Of a DNA stretch of 64,000 bases, positions 48,387 through 58,655 are shown piece after piece. The DNA lies in the NCBI GenBank assembly GCA_041660385.1, contig JBAZWJ010000011.1:40530-104529 (forward strand), read 5' to 3'. This DNA is from DYJE01 sp041660385. GTDB taxonomy: Bacteria > Desulfobacterota > Desulfobacteria > Desulfobacterales > Desulfolunaceae. Position numbers and translations under genes: made by a program. The notes under the pieces were generated by a model, which worked only from the letters and a program-made list of their open reading frames with translations, had not been told where the DNA came from and did no database searches. The number at the start of each line of letters is the position of its first letter. Position 1 is the first letter of the stretch.

Positions 48387-50028
48387 TCAGCCCTGTGGAA
48401 TCCGCTGGAGAACCGTATCTTTCAGCCAGTTTGCGTCATCTTTATGCGGGTATTCAATGGTGTAGTGAAGTCCCCGGCTTTCCTTGCGTCGCATGGCACA
48501 GGTGATGATCAGTTCGGAAACGGTGGCGATATTTCGAAGTTCGATGAGGTCTGAGGTCACTTTGAAATCCCAGTAGTAATCCCTGATTTCCTCCTGAATG
48601 TTAGTGATGCGGCGCATGGCACGCTCAAGACGTTTATTTGACCTTACAACGCCCACGTAATCCCACATGAAACGGCGTATTTCATCCCAGTTGTGCGAAA
48701 CAAGGCTCACTTCGTCGCTGTCTGTTGTTCCTGTTTCGTCCCATTCCGGGATGTCGAAAGACTCTGACGCTTTTCCCCTGTATTCTTTAAGTTCGGCAAG
48801 GGCGTTTCGAGCTGCGCGGTCTGCGTAGACCAGAGCTTCTAAAAGGGAATTGCTTGCCAGCCGGTTGGCTCCGTGAAGTCCGGTGCAGGCTGTTTCTCCA
48901 ATGGCGTAAAGATTATTAATGTCCGTTTTTCCGTTCAGATCCGTGGCAACTCCGCCACACATGTAATGGGCCGCAGGAACAACGGGAATGGGATCTTTCG
49001 TCATGTCATAGCCGTAATCCATGCATTTGCTGTACAGATTGGGAAAACGTTTTTTTACGAAAGAAGGATCTTTGTGGGAAATATCAAGAAATACGGATTC
49101 GTCCCCGCTTCGTTTCAATTCCGAATCAATGGAACGTGAAACCNNNNNNNNNNAGATCTTTCAAGGGATCGTATCTGTGCATGAACGGCAAGCCCGATTT
49201 GTCTATGAGAATTCCGCCTTCACCCCGGACCGCTTCGGAGATGAGAAAATTCTTTGCTTCCGGATGAAAAAGACAGGTGGGATGAAACTGGACAAACTCC
49301 AGATTGGCAACAGACGCCCCAGCTCTGTACCCCATGGCGATTCCGTCACCGGTAGCCACGTCAGGGTTACTGGTGTAGAGATACACCTTCCCAGCACCGC
49401 CGGAAGCGAGAACGGTAAATCGTGAGGCGAAGGTTTTCACCTTCTTTTCATGGATATCGAGGATATAGGCCCCACAGCAATGGGATTCATGCTGTTTGAT
49501 AATCACGCCACTTCTCATTCGCGTGGAATAAGTGATCAGATCAAGAGCGATGTGATGCTCGTAAAGTGTGATGTTCTTGTGATTTTTAACATGATCCACC
49601 AGAACCTGTTCCATGGCCCGGCCTGTCATGTCATCGGCATGGATCACCCGGTTCTCAGAATGGCCACCTTCCCTCCCCAGGTCATATTCAGTACCCGGCG
49701 ACTGATGTTCTCCTTCGCTGCGACTGAACTTCACACCCATGTCGATCAGCTCACGGATCAGACCAGGACCGTTTTTCACAACCATCTCAACCACGTCCCT
49801 GTTGCAGAGATCGTCACCTGATGACAGAGTGTCCTTGATGTGGAGGTCGAAGGAATCCACGGAACTCAACACAGCGGCAATGCCCCCCTGAGCATAGGTG
49901 GTGTTGCTTTCCATCACTTCGCGTTTGGTGACAAGAGCCACTTTCCCGAACTCAGCCACTTTAAGTGCGAAAGAAAGCCCCGCCACTCCGCTTCCGATTA
50001 CCAGAAAATCTGCGCTGTATTCCCTCAT
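48387..50028 (-). CDS. nadB: L-aspartate oxidase (interrupted by assembly gap)
   Basis: Two fragments on one strand form a single NadB. The first part has the FAD loop VIGSGVAGLSFALKV and SNTTYAQGGIAAVL; the second has the DSELKRSGDE, HYMCGGVATDLNG and ETACTGLHGANRLASNSLLEAL blocks. A ten-N gap (49144-49153) joins them, and the frames agree only if the gap is really about 15 bases. It makes iminoaspartate for NAD synthesis. The flanking protein TIGR04211 is upstream. Confidence 0.9.
49144..49153. other. assembly gap (10 N)
   Basis: Ten N inside nadB; the surrounding frames show the true length is not ten. Confidence 0.99.
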
Positions 50029-50060
50029 GCCCTATGTCACCCTTTCGAAATCAATATCTT

Positions 50061-50699
50061 TCAATCCAGAAAAGAATGTCGCCTTTTCTTTTTAAGCGAA
50101 TACCCCAGAAAAATTCCGAAGAGAAGAACTCCCGCACCGCACATAAACCAGGTGATATGTTTCTGCTTCACCACGTCATTCAACCTTTCCGTTTCCTGGT
50201 TTTTCAGATCGAGAATTGATTTCATCTTCTCGTATTCATCCTTAATTTTAATGTAGTTGGATGAGTTATTTTTCATCTTCATGTATTCTTTATCCAGATC
50301 AGCGCCGCCTTTACCTGTGGCTGCCAGAGACCCCTTGAGCGTCATATTGGCCTGCTCGGTTGCATCATGTTCCAGCTTCAATACCTCGTATTTTTCCACA
50401 AGGCTGTCATATTTTTTTTGAAGCACTTTCAACTTGAAATTATTGGGTATTTCATCAGTCAATGCCTGATTCATCACAAAACCCTGAGTTCCATCTGCCA
50501 ATTGAACCTTGGTCCAGGCTTTCTGGACTTCAATGATGTTCACTCGCTCGCTGGCCGGAACCATCCTGATGATTTTGCTGTTGTACCCCGGGCTGATTCT
50601 CAAGGATGTTTTGAGAGAATCGGTAACGTAAATGTCTTTGGCAAGGGCGGGGCATGACAACAGCAGAAGAAGACAGATTCCTGTCAGAAAAATACGTTT
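50061..50699 (-). CDS. TIGR04211-type SH3 domain protein
   Basis: From ATG 50699 (CAGGAGCGGC upstream), a 212-residue protein: signal peptide (to about LAKD, 22), an SH3-like domain (about 25-90; DSLKTSLRISPGYNSKIIRM, WTKVQLADGTQGFV), a coiled coil, and a C-terminal transmembrane helix (HITWFMCGAGVLLFGIFLGY) with a basic tail. This arrangement defines TIGR04211 proteins (YgiM-like), of unknown function. Confidence 0.87.
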   Translation of the reverse strand, partial: KRIFLTGICLLLLLSCPALAKDIYVTDSLKTSLRISPGYNSKIIRMVPASERVNIIEVQKAWTKVQLADGTQGFVMNQALTDEIPNNFKLKVLQKKYDSLVEKYEVLKLEHDATEQANMTLKGSLAATGKGGADLDKEYMKMKNNSSNYIKIKDEYEKMKSILDLKNQETERLNDVVKQKHITWFMCGAGVLLFGIFLGYSLKKKRRHSFLD

Positions 50700-50972
50700 C
50701 ATAAGCCGCTCCTGTAAGTGGAAACGTTTGGAAGTCTTTGCCAGATGGTGATCACACAACAACCAAATAACAATTGATATATTTTATAGTTGCGCTATAC
50801 CTTATACATGAGCGGGTCGCAATAGAAAAACAAAAAATGAAAATGAAGTTTCATTATTCCCCTGAGGTTTTTTTTATGATAGTGAAACCTCTTTCATGAA
50901 TCACTTTGTTCGTTTCAATCTGATTCCTGAAAAGAACACGTTTGTTTTTGGCTGTCAACAGGAGACATTTTC

Positions 50973-51395
50973 ATGATCGCATTCGATTTACAATGTTCGA
51001 AAGGTCACACCTTCGAAGGATGGTTTGACGACAGAGACGCGTTTGATGAACAGAAAAAAAACGGCTTTGTGACCTGCCCCATATGTGATGACAAAGGAGT
51101 TTTCATCATCCTCAGCACATTCGCCATTCCCAAGGCCCAGTTTCCTGCAAAGAAAGAGACACAACGCCACCTTGCCGTGGGAGATATCAGCAGGAAAATA
51201 ACCGAATTTCTTGAAAATAACTTTGATGATGTGGGAACGGAATTCACGAAAGAAGCATTGAAAATCCATTACGGCGTTGTGGAACCCCGGAACATAAGGG
51301 GAATAAGTTCTGCCGAAGAAGAGAAACTGCTTGAAAAAGAAGGGGTACCTCTGTTGAAAATACCTATTCCTGATAAAATCGACAGCAGTAATTGA
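50973..51395 (+). CDS. DUF1178 family protein
   Basis: A 140-residue protein: MIAFDLQCSKGHTFEGWFDDRDAFDEQKKNGFVTCPICD, the start of the DUF1178 family, with a CxxGH and CPIC pair suggesting a metal site. Function unknown. RBS CAGGAGAC. Confidence 0.9.
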   Translation: MIAFDLQCSKGHTFEGWFDDRDAFDEQKKNGFVTCPICDDKGVFIILSTFAIPKAQFPAKKETQRHLAVGDISRKITEFLENNFDDVGTEFTKEALKIHYGVVEPRNIRGISSAEEEKLLEKEGVPLLKIPIPDKIDSSN

Positions 51396-51403
51396 GTGAA
51401 CGA

Positions 51404-51430
51404 CGGGCGGGTTTAGAACCCGCCCCTACA
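51404..51430. repeat. GGGCGGGTTTAGAACCCGCCC palindrome
   Basis: GGTTCC-family palindrome after DUF1178, with CTACA on its right. Confidence 0.75.
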
Positions 51431-51458
51431 GACGCACGATGGTGATTAAACCTGAGTT

Positions 51459-52835
51459 TTAAAAACAGTATATTACCCCAAGACCGTAAGTCCAGCCGCC
51501 AAGATCCACGTCATTCCGGCCAAAGCGATCCATGGATGAGTAGCACACCTCAAGAAGCACCCCGCCCCTGGCATAAAAATTTGAATCTCCAGTGAGCAGC
51601 TTGACACCGGTTTTACCATGCCATCCGCTGACGCTGATGTCTGTATCGCCGTAGTAGGATTTTTCATTGAACATCCAGTAATCGACGCCGAGCCCAGCAT
51701 AAAGAGTTATCAGAGGGTGGATGTCCAGATTGGCGTTTAGGGATGTGGATACGGGAATAAGTTCCAGTTCCGTTTTCACCCCTGTCTGTGTGTCTGAACC
51801 GGTGACTGCAAATCCATCCGTTTTAGAGTAGCCTCCAGATACATCGGCGGAAAGCCAGGAGCCTAAGCGTCGTTCGTAAAACAGGCTCACCGGGACGATG
51901 CTGTCATACACGTCGTCCTGAAGTTTTTCGAATGGCACGAAAAAACCGGCTTTGATCCCGATTATATTGTCGCTTACCGAAAAAGACGTTTCTCCAGCCT
52001 GAGCCATGGATGAAAATACAAGTACTGCCAGCAGAGCGACTACCCCTGGTTTATACCGCAACCGGAACAGCATAACGGCAAGGAGAATCAACGGTAACAA
52101 TATGGCCCAATGTATCCCTGGCTGAGCGTGTTCCGCTGTGTTGATAAAACAGCCTTCTTCTATGTCCTCACTGCTGAAAAGCGTTCCGAAATCCTCAACT
52201 TGAAAAACAGTCTCATCGGATATGATATCTTCATCATCGTCTTTCAGAACAACACGGATATAATACGCACCGTTTGCAAGGTCTGATACCGTAACAACAT
52301 TATCAGCATCTGCCGTTTCTCCATCAATAATATCGTAAGCATCTGCGGGGATACTTCCTCCGACCAGCGACACAGGCTCAGTGCCGAAATAGACCTCAAA
52401 AGATTCAATGCCTGATGGAACTTCATCCAATCCTACCTCGATGGTTCCCGAAGCAACAAGTTTTATGCTCACGGATACAGAGCTTGTTTCCACTGTATCA
52501 CTTGAATAAGCCGACTCATCGTCTCCGTCATAGGCTGTCAGCCTTACGGTGTATTCCGTGTCACTTTCAAGACCTTTCATTTCATAAGAGTATGTCGTGT
52601 CTTCCGTTTCAGGGTTTGGATAACGTACAAGCTTCCAGGAGTCACTATCACTTGTTTTCCAGTATTTAATGTAATAACCGTCTGTTATTTCGTCATCATT
52701 TGGTTCAAATGTAACTGTGATGGTGGAACTGGTTGCTACCAGTTTCAGGATATCCGGTGTAGCGGGCGTCTCAGAGAAAGCCTTTGTCCAAGAAACAACT
52801 ACGAACATCAGGGAAAGGAATAAGATCTTTTTCAT
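51459..52835 (-). CDS. FN3-domain protein with CFI-box sorting signal fused to an outer-membrane barrel
   Basis: A 458-residue protein of odd build. A signal peptide (to about 20) precedes two fibronectin-III-like domains (about 24-118, 120-215). Then EEGCFINTAEH (Cys 229), followed by a helix (242-257) and a basic RLRYKPG, looks like a CFI-box C-terminal sorting signal. Directly after it a second hydrophobic stretch with AQA-GE cleavage (264-281) resembles a new signal peptide, and about 175 residues of barrel strands follow (IIGIKAGFFVPFEKLQ, ending YGLGVIYCF). It reads as two exported proteins joined without a stop. Confidence 0.75.
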   Translation of the reverse strand: MKKILFLSLMFVVVSWTKAFSETPATPDILKLVATSSTITVTFEPNDDEITDGYYIKYWKTSDSDSWKLVRYPNPETEDTTYSYEMKGLESDTEYTVRLTAYDGDDESAYSSDTVETSSVSVSIKLVASGTIEVGLDEVPSGIESFEVYFGTEPVSLVGGSIPADAYDIIDGETADADNVVTVSDLANGAYYIRVVLKDDDEDIISDETVFQVEDFGTLFSSEDIEEGCFINTAEHAQPGIHWAILLPLILLAVMLFRLRYKPGVVALLAVLVFSSMAQAGETSFSVSDNIIGIKAGFFVPFEKLQDDVYDSIVPVSLFYERRLGSWLSADVSGGYSKTDGFAVTGSDTQTGVKTELELIPVSTSLNANLDIHPLITLYAGLGVDYWMFNEKSYYGDTDISVSGWHGKTGVKLLTGDSNFYARGGVLLEVCYSSMDRFGRNDVDLGGWTYGLGVIYCF

Positions 52836-52962
52836 AATTATCCGTTGTCAACGTTGCGTGTATGGGTAAGAAAAACCGTTTTCAGATTTGATACTGATAC
52901 AGGCAAATCAAGGTAAAAGTCAATTGTTTTGGGTGCTCAAACAGAATTCTGACACAGTCATG

Positions 52963-55143
52963 TCATTCGGGAAAGCGTTCGATGCGGCTTTTTAAACCCG
53001 AAAGCCGCTGTCTTGGCCTGTCGTTTTCAAGGGCGATGGTGAGGGCTTTTTTTGTTCCTATAAGAATCACAAGTTTTTTCCCACGGGTCATGGCGGTATA
53101 CAGAAGGTTTCTCTGAAGAAGAGGGTAATGCTGGGTGGTGATGGGAACTACCACGGCCGGATATTCCGACCCCTGGGACTTGTGAACCGAAATGGCGTAG
53201 GCCAGGGTCAGTTCGTGAAGTTCCTCCACATCGTATTCCACGGACCGCCCATCGTAGTTCACGGTCAAAACTTTGTTTTCAGCATCCAGTTCTTCGATGA
53301 TCCCGATATCCCCGTTAAAAACCTCTTTCTCGTAGTTGTTCTTAAGATGCATCACCTTGTCACCCTGTCTGAATCCCATACCGAAATTCTTTACAGCAGG
53401 TTGGTTGTTGAGGGCCGCTTGAAGAGCCGTGTTGAGGCTTATGGTGCCCACCTCCCCTTTATGCATGGGTGTGAGAACCTGAATGTCTGTCATGGGATCA
53501 AAACCATATTTTTCAGGAATCCGCCGTGAGCAAAGCTCCACCACGCGTTCCATCACCGTTACCGGGTTGGCTGTTTCAATGAAATAGAACTCTGAAAGAG
53601 CACCTGCTTCACCAGGCTCGGGAAGCTTGGGCTGTTTTCCGTATCTGATGCGATGGGAATTCAAAATAATGGGGCTTTCCTGGGCTTGACGAAATATCTT
53701 CGTTAGCTCAAACGTTCTGAACCGCCCGGAATGGATCATATCTGAAAGAACCATACCCGGCCCCACGGATGGAAGCTGAAAAATATCCCCCACCACGATG
53801 AAGGAGGCTTGAAAAGGAATGGCGTTTAGCAGATGATGCATCAAAAGGATGTCCACCATGGACGCTTCGTCGATAATAACAGCGTCTGCGTCCAGAGGAT
53901 CGTTCCTGTTCTTATCAAAACCGTCTGTGCCGATGTTGTACTGAAGCATTTTATGGATGGTGGATGCCTCTTCACCGGTGACTTCGGAAAGCCTCCTTGC
54001 GGCCCTTCCCGTGGGTGCGGCAAGAAGCATGGTCTTACCAAGACGTTTGAAAATGGCCGTCACCGATCGAATCAGCGTTGTTTTTCCTGTTCCAGGCCCG
54101 CCTGTGATGAGAACAATCCTATGGGACAACATATGCTGGAGTACCTCAAGCTGCTCATCGGACAGTTTGATGGCAAGACTTTTTAACACTTCTTCGATGA
54201 TGTCGTTTTTATCGAGACGGGGTGATTCAAGGGGCAGAGAGTTTAAAGCGTGGAGTGTGGCCGTTATTCCCATTTCTGCGCGGTGAAGTGGCCGGGCGTA
54301 GACGGCTATCTCATCGTCCATATCCCGAGCAGGTTCAATAACAACCCGGCTCTGTTCCGTCAGCTCATCAAAGCCTGCATCCACACAGCCAGGGTCTATA
54401 CCAAAACGCACAGAACATTGGTCGGCAAGTTGCTGCTTCAGGCCGTATACATGACCGTTTGCAGCGGAAATTTCCAGTAGATAAAGCAGGCAGGCCGCCA
54501 CACGCTGTGGATCGTTCCGTTCCACACCCATATTTCTTGCCGCAGCGTCAATGGCGCTAAACGGCATATCGGGAAAATCAAAAGAAAGAACATAGGGCGT
54601 TCGACTGATGGTGTCCACAGCGTCTGTTCCGTATTTCCGATAAATTCTGGAGGAAAACGCGGGCGGAATGTCACTGGCCTGAAGAAAGCCCATGAGTTTT
54701 CGGACATCATTCCGCCGTTCCCAGGCTTTTACAATCCGCTCACCCAGAACCTTTCCGATGCCCTTGATTTTCATCAGAGACTCGGAATCATTTTCGATGA
54801 CGGTCAGGGTGTTTTCTTTGAATTCCTTGAGTAGGGCTCCGATTTTTTTAGGACTCAGCCCTCTGACATCCATTGCCTTGAGAAAATGTCGGATGCCTTC
54901 AAGGGTGGTGGGAAGAAGGGGTTCAAAGGTTTTTACGGAAAATCTCTGGCCGTATTTGGCGTGTTTCTCCCAGACACCGGAGATAGCCACCGTATCACCC
55001 TCACGGATCCCCATTAGGTAGCCCACCACGGTAATGGTTGTTCTCGTTTCCTGGGGCTCGCAATCCGCCACGGTATACTGGTTTTCTTCATTCCGGAACC
55101 TGATGCGGGTCAACCGGGCTGTGATGTCAATGTTTTCGGTCAT
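52963..55143 (-). CDS. recD2: RecD2-type ATP-dependent DNA helicase
   Basis: About 726 residues from ATG 55143. An OB-like N-terminus (ITARLTRIRFRNEENQYTVADCE), helix-hairpin-helix repeats (LMKIKGIGKVLGERIVKAW), Walker A ITGGPGTGKTTL (about 342-353) and Walker B DAVIIDEASMVD, and a C-terminal UvrD-like ALAYAISVHKSQGSEYPAVVVP. This is RecD2 (non-RecBCD). An in-frame ATG at 55200 lies inside gmhB; the nearer start matches the family. It overlaps gmhB by 17 bases. Confidence 0.9.
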   Translation of the reverse strand: MTENIDITARLTRIRFRNEENQYTVADCEPQETRTTITVVGYLMGIREGDTVAISGVWEKHAKYGQRFSVKTFEPLLPTTLEGIRHFLKAMDVRGLSPKKIGALLKEFKENTLTVIENDSESLMKIKGIGKVLGERIVKAWERRNDVRKLMGFLQASDIPPAFSSRIYRKYGTDAVDTISRTPYVLSFDFPDMPFSAIDAAARNMGVERNDPQRVAACLLYLLEISAANGHVYGLKQQLADQCSVRFGIDPGCVDAGFDELTEQSRVVIEPARDMDDEIAVYARPLHRAEMGITATLHALNSLPLESPRLDKNDIIEEVLKSLAIKLSDEQLEVLQHMLSHRIVLITGGPGTGKTTLIRSVTAIFKRLGKTMLLAAPTGRAARRLSEVTGEEASTIHKMLQYNIGTDGFDKNRNDPLDADAVIIDEASMVDILLMHHLLNAIPFQASFIVVGDIFQLPSVGPGMVLSDMIHSGRFRTFELTKIFRQAQESPIILNSHRIRYGKQPKLPEPGEAGALSEFYFIETANPVTVMERVVELCSRRIPEKYGFDPMTDIQVLTPMHKGEVGTISLNTALQAALNNQPAVKNFGMGFRQGDKVMHLKNNYEKEVFNGDIGIIEELDAENKVLTVNYDGRSVEYDVEELHELTLAYAISVHKSQGSEYPAVVVPITTQHYPLLQRNLLYTAMTRGKKLVILIGTKKALTIALENDRPRQRLSGLKSRIERFPE

Positions 55144-55738
55144 GGATTCCGTCGTTTGAAATAACCCATCGAACAGCATCAAGAAGGTCTTCGGCCACAT
55201 AGTCAGGAGAAATTCCCTTTGCTGAAAGCTCAGCGTGGGCTTTCAGTCCGTTGCCCGTTTTAACAAGCACGGTGCGCCCGACCCCGGCGTTTTCAGCGCA
55301 AAGAATGTCTTTTGCGCTATCTCCAATCATCACGGATGTTGTAAGGTCAAGGTTATACTTGTCCCGGGCATCAAAAATCATGCCCGGCTCGGGTTTTCTG
55401 CATCGGCAGTGATCGGAAGGCGTATGGGGGCAGAACATGATATCCGTGACAAACCCTCCGGCCTTTACGATATCCTGTTTCATCATTTCAAAAATAAGAT
55501 GGAGTTCACCAGGAGTGGTAAGCTGACGGCCAATCACCGATTGGTTTGTGATCACGATAGCGGTGTAGCCGTGTTCCGATAATAGCCTGAATGCTTCCAG
55601 GCTTCCAGGAAGAAAATGGAATTCTGCCCGTGTTTTGATATAATCAGGCGAGTCCCTGTTGATCACTCCGTCCCGGTCGATAAAAACGGTCTTAAGAGTG
55701 ACCTGATATTCTCTCCCCATATTATTGCTGTCATTCAT
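55127..55738 (-). CDS. gmhB: D-glycero-beta-D-manno-heptose-1,7-bisphosphate 7-phosphatase
   Basis: A 203-residue HAD phosphatase of LPS heptose synthesis: FIDRDGVINRDSPDYI, VITNQSVIGR, and the zinc loop FCPHTPSDHCRCRKPEPGM, then MIGDSAKDI. All are typical of GmhB. I place the start at 55738, where the ATG overlaps the rlpA stop (ATGA). Confidence 0.9.
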   Translation of the reverse strand: MNDSNNMGREYQVTLKTVFIDRDGVINRDSPDYIKTRAEFHFLPGSLEAFRLLSEHGYTAIVITNQSVIGRQLTTPGELHLIFEMMKQDIVKAGGFVTDIMFCPHTPSDHCRCRKPEPGMIFDARDKYNLDLTTSVMIGDSAKDILCAENAGVGRTVLVKTGNGLKAHAELSAKGISPDYVAEDLLDAVRWVISNDGIHDRKH

Positions 55739-56517
55739 TGGGCAGAGCATGACTGGATGTTCTTGCTGTCTGCAAGTACCAACGCTTCTGGTGTCTGTTT
55801 TACGGTAAAAACCTGATAGCCCTTGTTTATAAGCGCTTCTTTCATATCCCTGGCATGGTGGGGATCTTCAAAGGACCCCACACGAACCTTGAATAGTCCT
55901 TTTTCCGAAATCAGGTTGACGGAATCGTATTCCTTGCCAAGTTTGGCCATAAGGCATTCAGCCAATTCTCTTGTTTCGAAAGAACCGGCCTGAAGCGCAT
56001 ACACATCCGAATCGTCATATGACTCTGACGAGCTGTTTTTCCCGGAAACTGACGCCCCGGAAAGGCGCTCGACTTCCACTTCGCAGGTCCCTTTCATGCC
56101 GATCTTTTTTGCAGCGGCATAGGACAGATCAATGACCCACCTCCTTGAGCGGGGCCCCCTGTCGTTCACCTTTACCACCACGCTTTTCCCGTTGGCTAAA
56201 TTGGTAACAAGAACACGTGTTCCAAATGGAAGCGTGCGATGGGCTGCCGTATAACCGTACATGTTGAATCGTTCACCGCTTGTGGTTTTTCTGCGGTGAA
56301 ACTGCTTTCCATACCAGGTGGCTTTTCCGATGACGTTATAGGAAGGTCCGGGTGTGTCGTCCGGTGCCATTTGTTTCCAAGGGCAGTCGAGGGTGTAGGA
56401 GGTGGAACCTTCCGATGTGGGTACCGGTTTGATGTGGGTACAGGCACTGCCCCAGATGAGAACGACGGCAAGGAGGGTAAGCCATCTGATATAATGTGTA
56501 TTTTTAAGATGTTCCAT
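55735..56517 (-). CDS. rlpA: RlpA-family septal-ring lipoprotein with SPOR domain
   Basis: A 260-residue lipoprotein (lipobox WGSAC, Cys about 26) with the double-psi barrel GKATWYGKQFHRRKTTSGERF, LPFGTRVLVTNLANGK and VKVNDRGP (Asp), and a C-terminal SPOR domain (YALQAGSFETRELAECL). RlpA is a lytic transglycosylase that acts at the septum. It overlaps gmhB. RBS GGTGA. Confidence 0.92.
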   Translation of the reverse strand: MEHLKNTHYIRWLTLLAVVLIWGSACTHIKPVPTSEGSTSYTLDCPWKQMAPDDTPGPSYNVIGKATWYGKQFHRRKTTSGERFNMYGYTAAHRTLPFGTRVLVTNLANGKSVVVKVNDRGPRSRRWVIDLSYAAAKKIGMKGTCEVEVERLSGASVSGKNSSSESYDDSDVYALQAGSFETRELAECLMAKLGKEYDSVNLISEKGLFKVRVGSFEDPHHARDMKEALINKGYQVFTVKQTPEALVLADSKNIQSCSAQ

Positions 56518-56676
56518 TTGTCTTCACCATTTCATGGTTACCTTTCTTTTATGTTTTATCGTATGTTATCCGGCTACTATTCCATTATTTTGAAGATTAA
56601 TCAAGTCACATGCATGCTTGATCACTTGTGAGAGGGGTTTGAAAAGGGCGGGCTGGGTGGGGAAAAAGCTTATGGT

Positions 56677-58544
56677 TCAACGATCTTCATAAATCTTGCA
56701 GTGCACTTGATTTTTTCCTAAAGATTTGGATTTATACAAGGCTAAATCAGCCAGGGTGATCAGTTTTTCACTGTTTGGGCATCGGACGTCCGGGTTAAGA
56801 ACAGCCACACCAAAACTGCCGCTGACACTCAGATCGGGATAAGGGTGCACACGAATCCGGTTTACCCGGTCACAGATCCTCTCNNNNNNNNNNTATCGCA
56901 TTGGGGAAGCACCATGACGAATTCATCACCGCCGTATCGGCCCGCCAGATCGTAGTCCCGGTTATCAGCCATACGGTTATTCTGGAATTTATCTGAAAAA
57001 TCATATTCCCTGATGCTTGTTTTGAGAATGTCTGCAATGGCGACCAACACCTGATCGCCCACTTGATGTCCGAAGTTGTCGTTGAATCCCTTGAAATCAT
57101 CCACATCAATCATCACCACAGCCAGAGGAGCCTTGTTTTTTCTAGATGTCATGACTATTTCATCCAGCCTGTCACATAAGGCACGATGATTATACAAACC
57201 GGTCAAGCCATCTCTGACCACCATTTCTTCGAGACGAATGTTCTGATGTTCCAGTTCTTCGGTGAGAAGAATAAGGGACCGGGTCCGTTCCTCCACTTTC
57301 TTTTCCAGATTTTCGTTCAGGTCTTCGTTAACTTTCAAAAGTTCGATAAATCGGTAAACCAGAATGAATGCCGTTCCCGTGTAAAGTGCTGCTGCGGTGT
57401 ATGGGAATATCATATTTTCGAAATGGTAGCCGAAAATTTTAATTGGGAAATACAGAAGCTTTGACAAATATATCAGGCCGTCGTGGATGGCACCCACCAC
57501 CACTGTTAGACCAAACAGAGCAAACATTTTTGCTGAAGGTTTTTTCAAAACAAGGGCTGAAACATGGCAGGACAGATTATAAAAACCGATAGAACCTGAT
57601 ATGGCAACCACAAAGAGCCCGAAGAATCTGAAATCCTGGACTTTAACAAAGAAAAAAACAGGAAGAGACATCAAAAGGTAAAACAATAGAAACATTTCAA
57701 TTTTTCGGCGCTGTAAACCATAAAGTCGATGCAGGAAAATCGGGTGGACCACATTGATAACAACCCACGATAAGGCAACGGATTTATAAGACATTTCTAT
57801 TCCACCAGGGAAACGCCACAGGCTGCACAGGTCATATATTATAAAAAAACCGCAGACAAGTTGGAGTGAATAGAAAAGATACTCTGTCTGACGTGGCCGC
57901 TGAATATAGAACAGAGAAAAAAGAATCCCCAGGGGAATGCCCATGGCGATGATGACATAGTTCATGATGATTCGTATGAAAAATGTTCTGTCCTTATCCT
58001 TTTCCCACGATTTTACATCTGAAATATAAAGATTACCTGTGATATCACCATAGGTATGAAACCATATCCTCACAGCAATACTATTCAGACCCCCGGCCTT
58101 AATGACATGGCGTGGAACAAAGTAATGGCGCGGAAAATTCCACCTGGAAATTTCAGACGGAGGGGGCTGACCTTCACCACCAATTTTTTCCCCATTAAAG
58201 AAAGCTTCGTCGGCGTGGGCCATAACCCCAAGATAAATTCCCATGTCTTCTTCGTGAAAACCATCTGGAACAACTATCTTTTTTCTGATCCATACATAAC
58301 CTTCTTTACCGGCTTTATGCTCCACGGAGTATCGTGCATAACTGCCTGGTAAATCAATAATGTCCCACGTGCTGTCATCAAAATCCGGCGTTGCCCACAA
58401 CGGGTCATCACCGAGATGTATTTTCCACTGGCCGGTCAACATTATTTTCTGGGTAGTATTTTCTGAAAAAGAGGATGAGATCCACGATAAACATAAAACT
58501 AAAAAAGTGGTAATCACAAGGCATCGTGTGGAGAGAGAAGGCAA
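56677..58544 (-). CDS. 7TM-DISM-type diguanylate cyclase (interrupted by assembly gap)
   Basis: An N-terminal signal (LVITTFLVLCLSWISSSFSE), a jelly-roll extracellular sensor (about 35-185; FDDSTWDIIDLPGSY), seven transmembrane helices (about 190-395), a coiled coil, and a GGDEF domain with LAGRYGGDEFVMVLPQ. The domain continues past a ten-N gap (56884-56893) in another apparent frame and ends with LADLALYKSKSLGKNQVHC, so the frame break comes from the gap. The start codon appears to be TTG. This is the DISMED2/7TMR architecture. Confidence 0.85.
56884..56893. other. assembly gap (10 N)
   Basis: Ten N inside the GGDEF domain; flanking frames disagree, so the true length is not ten. Confidence 0.99.
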
Positions 58545-58655
58545 ATCGTCAGACCTTTCATATCATGCCAAAGAATGAATTTCGATCTTAACCCGCTGCA
58601 TTACTTGTTTCTTTTCAACATGTTATAGCTGTTATTCTGACAGTGTGTCAATAAC

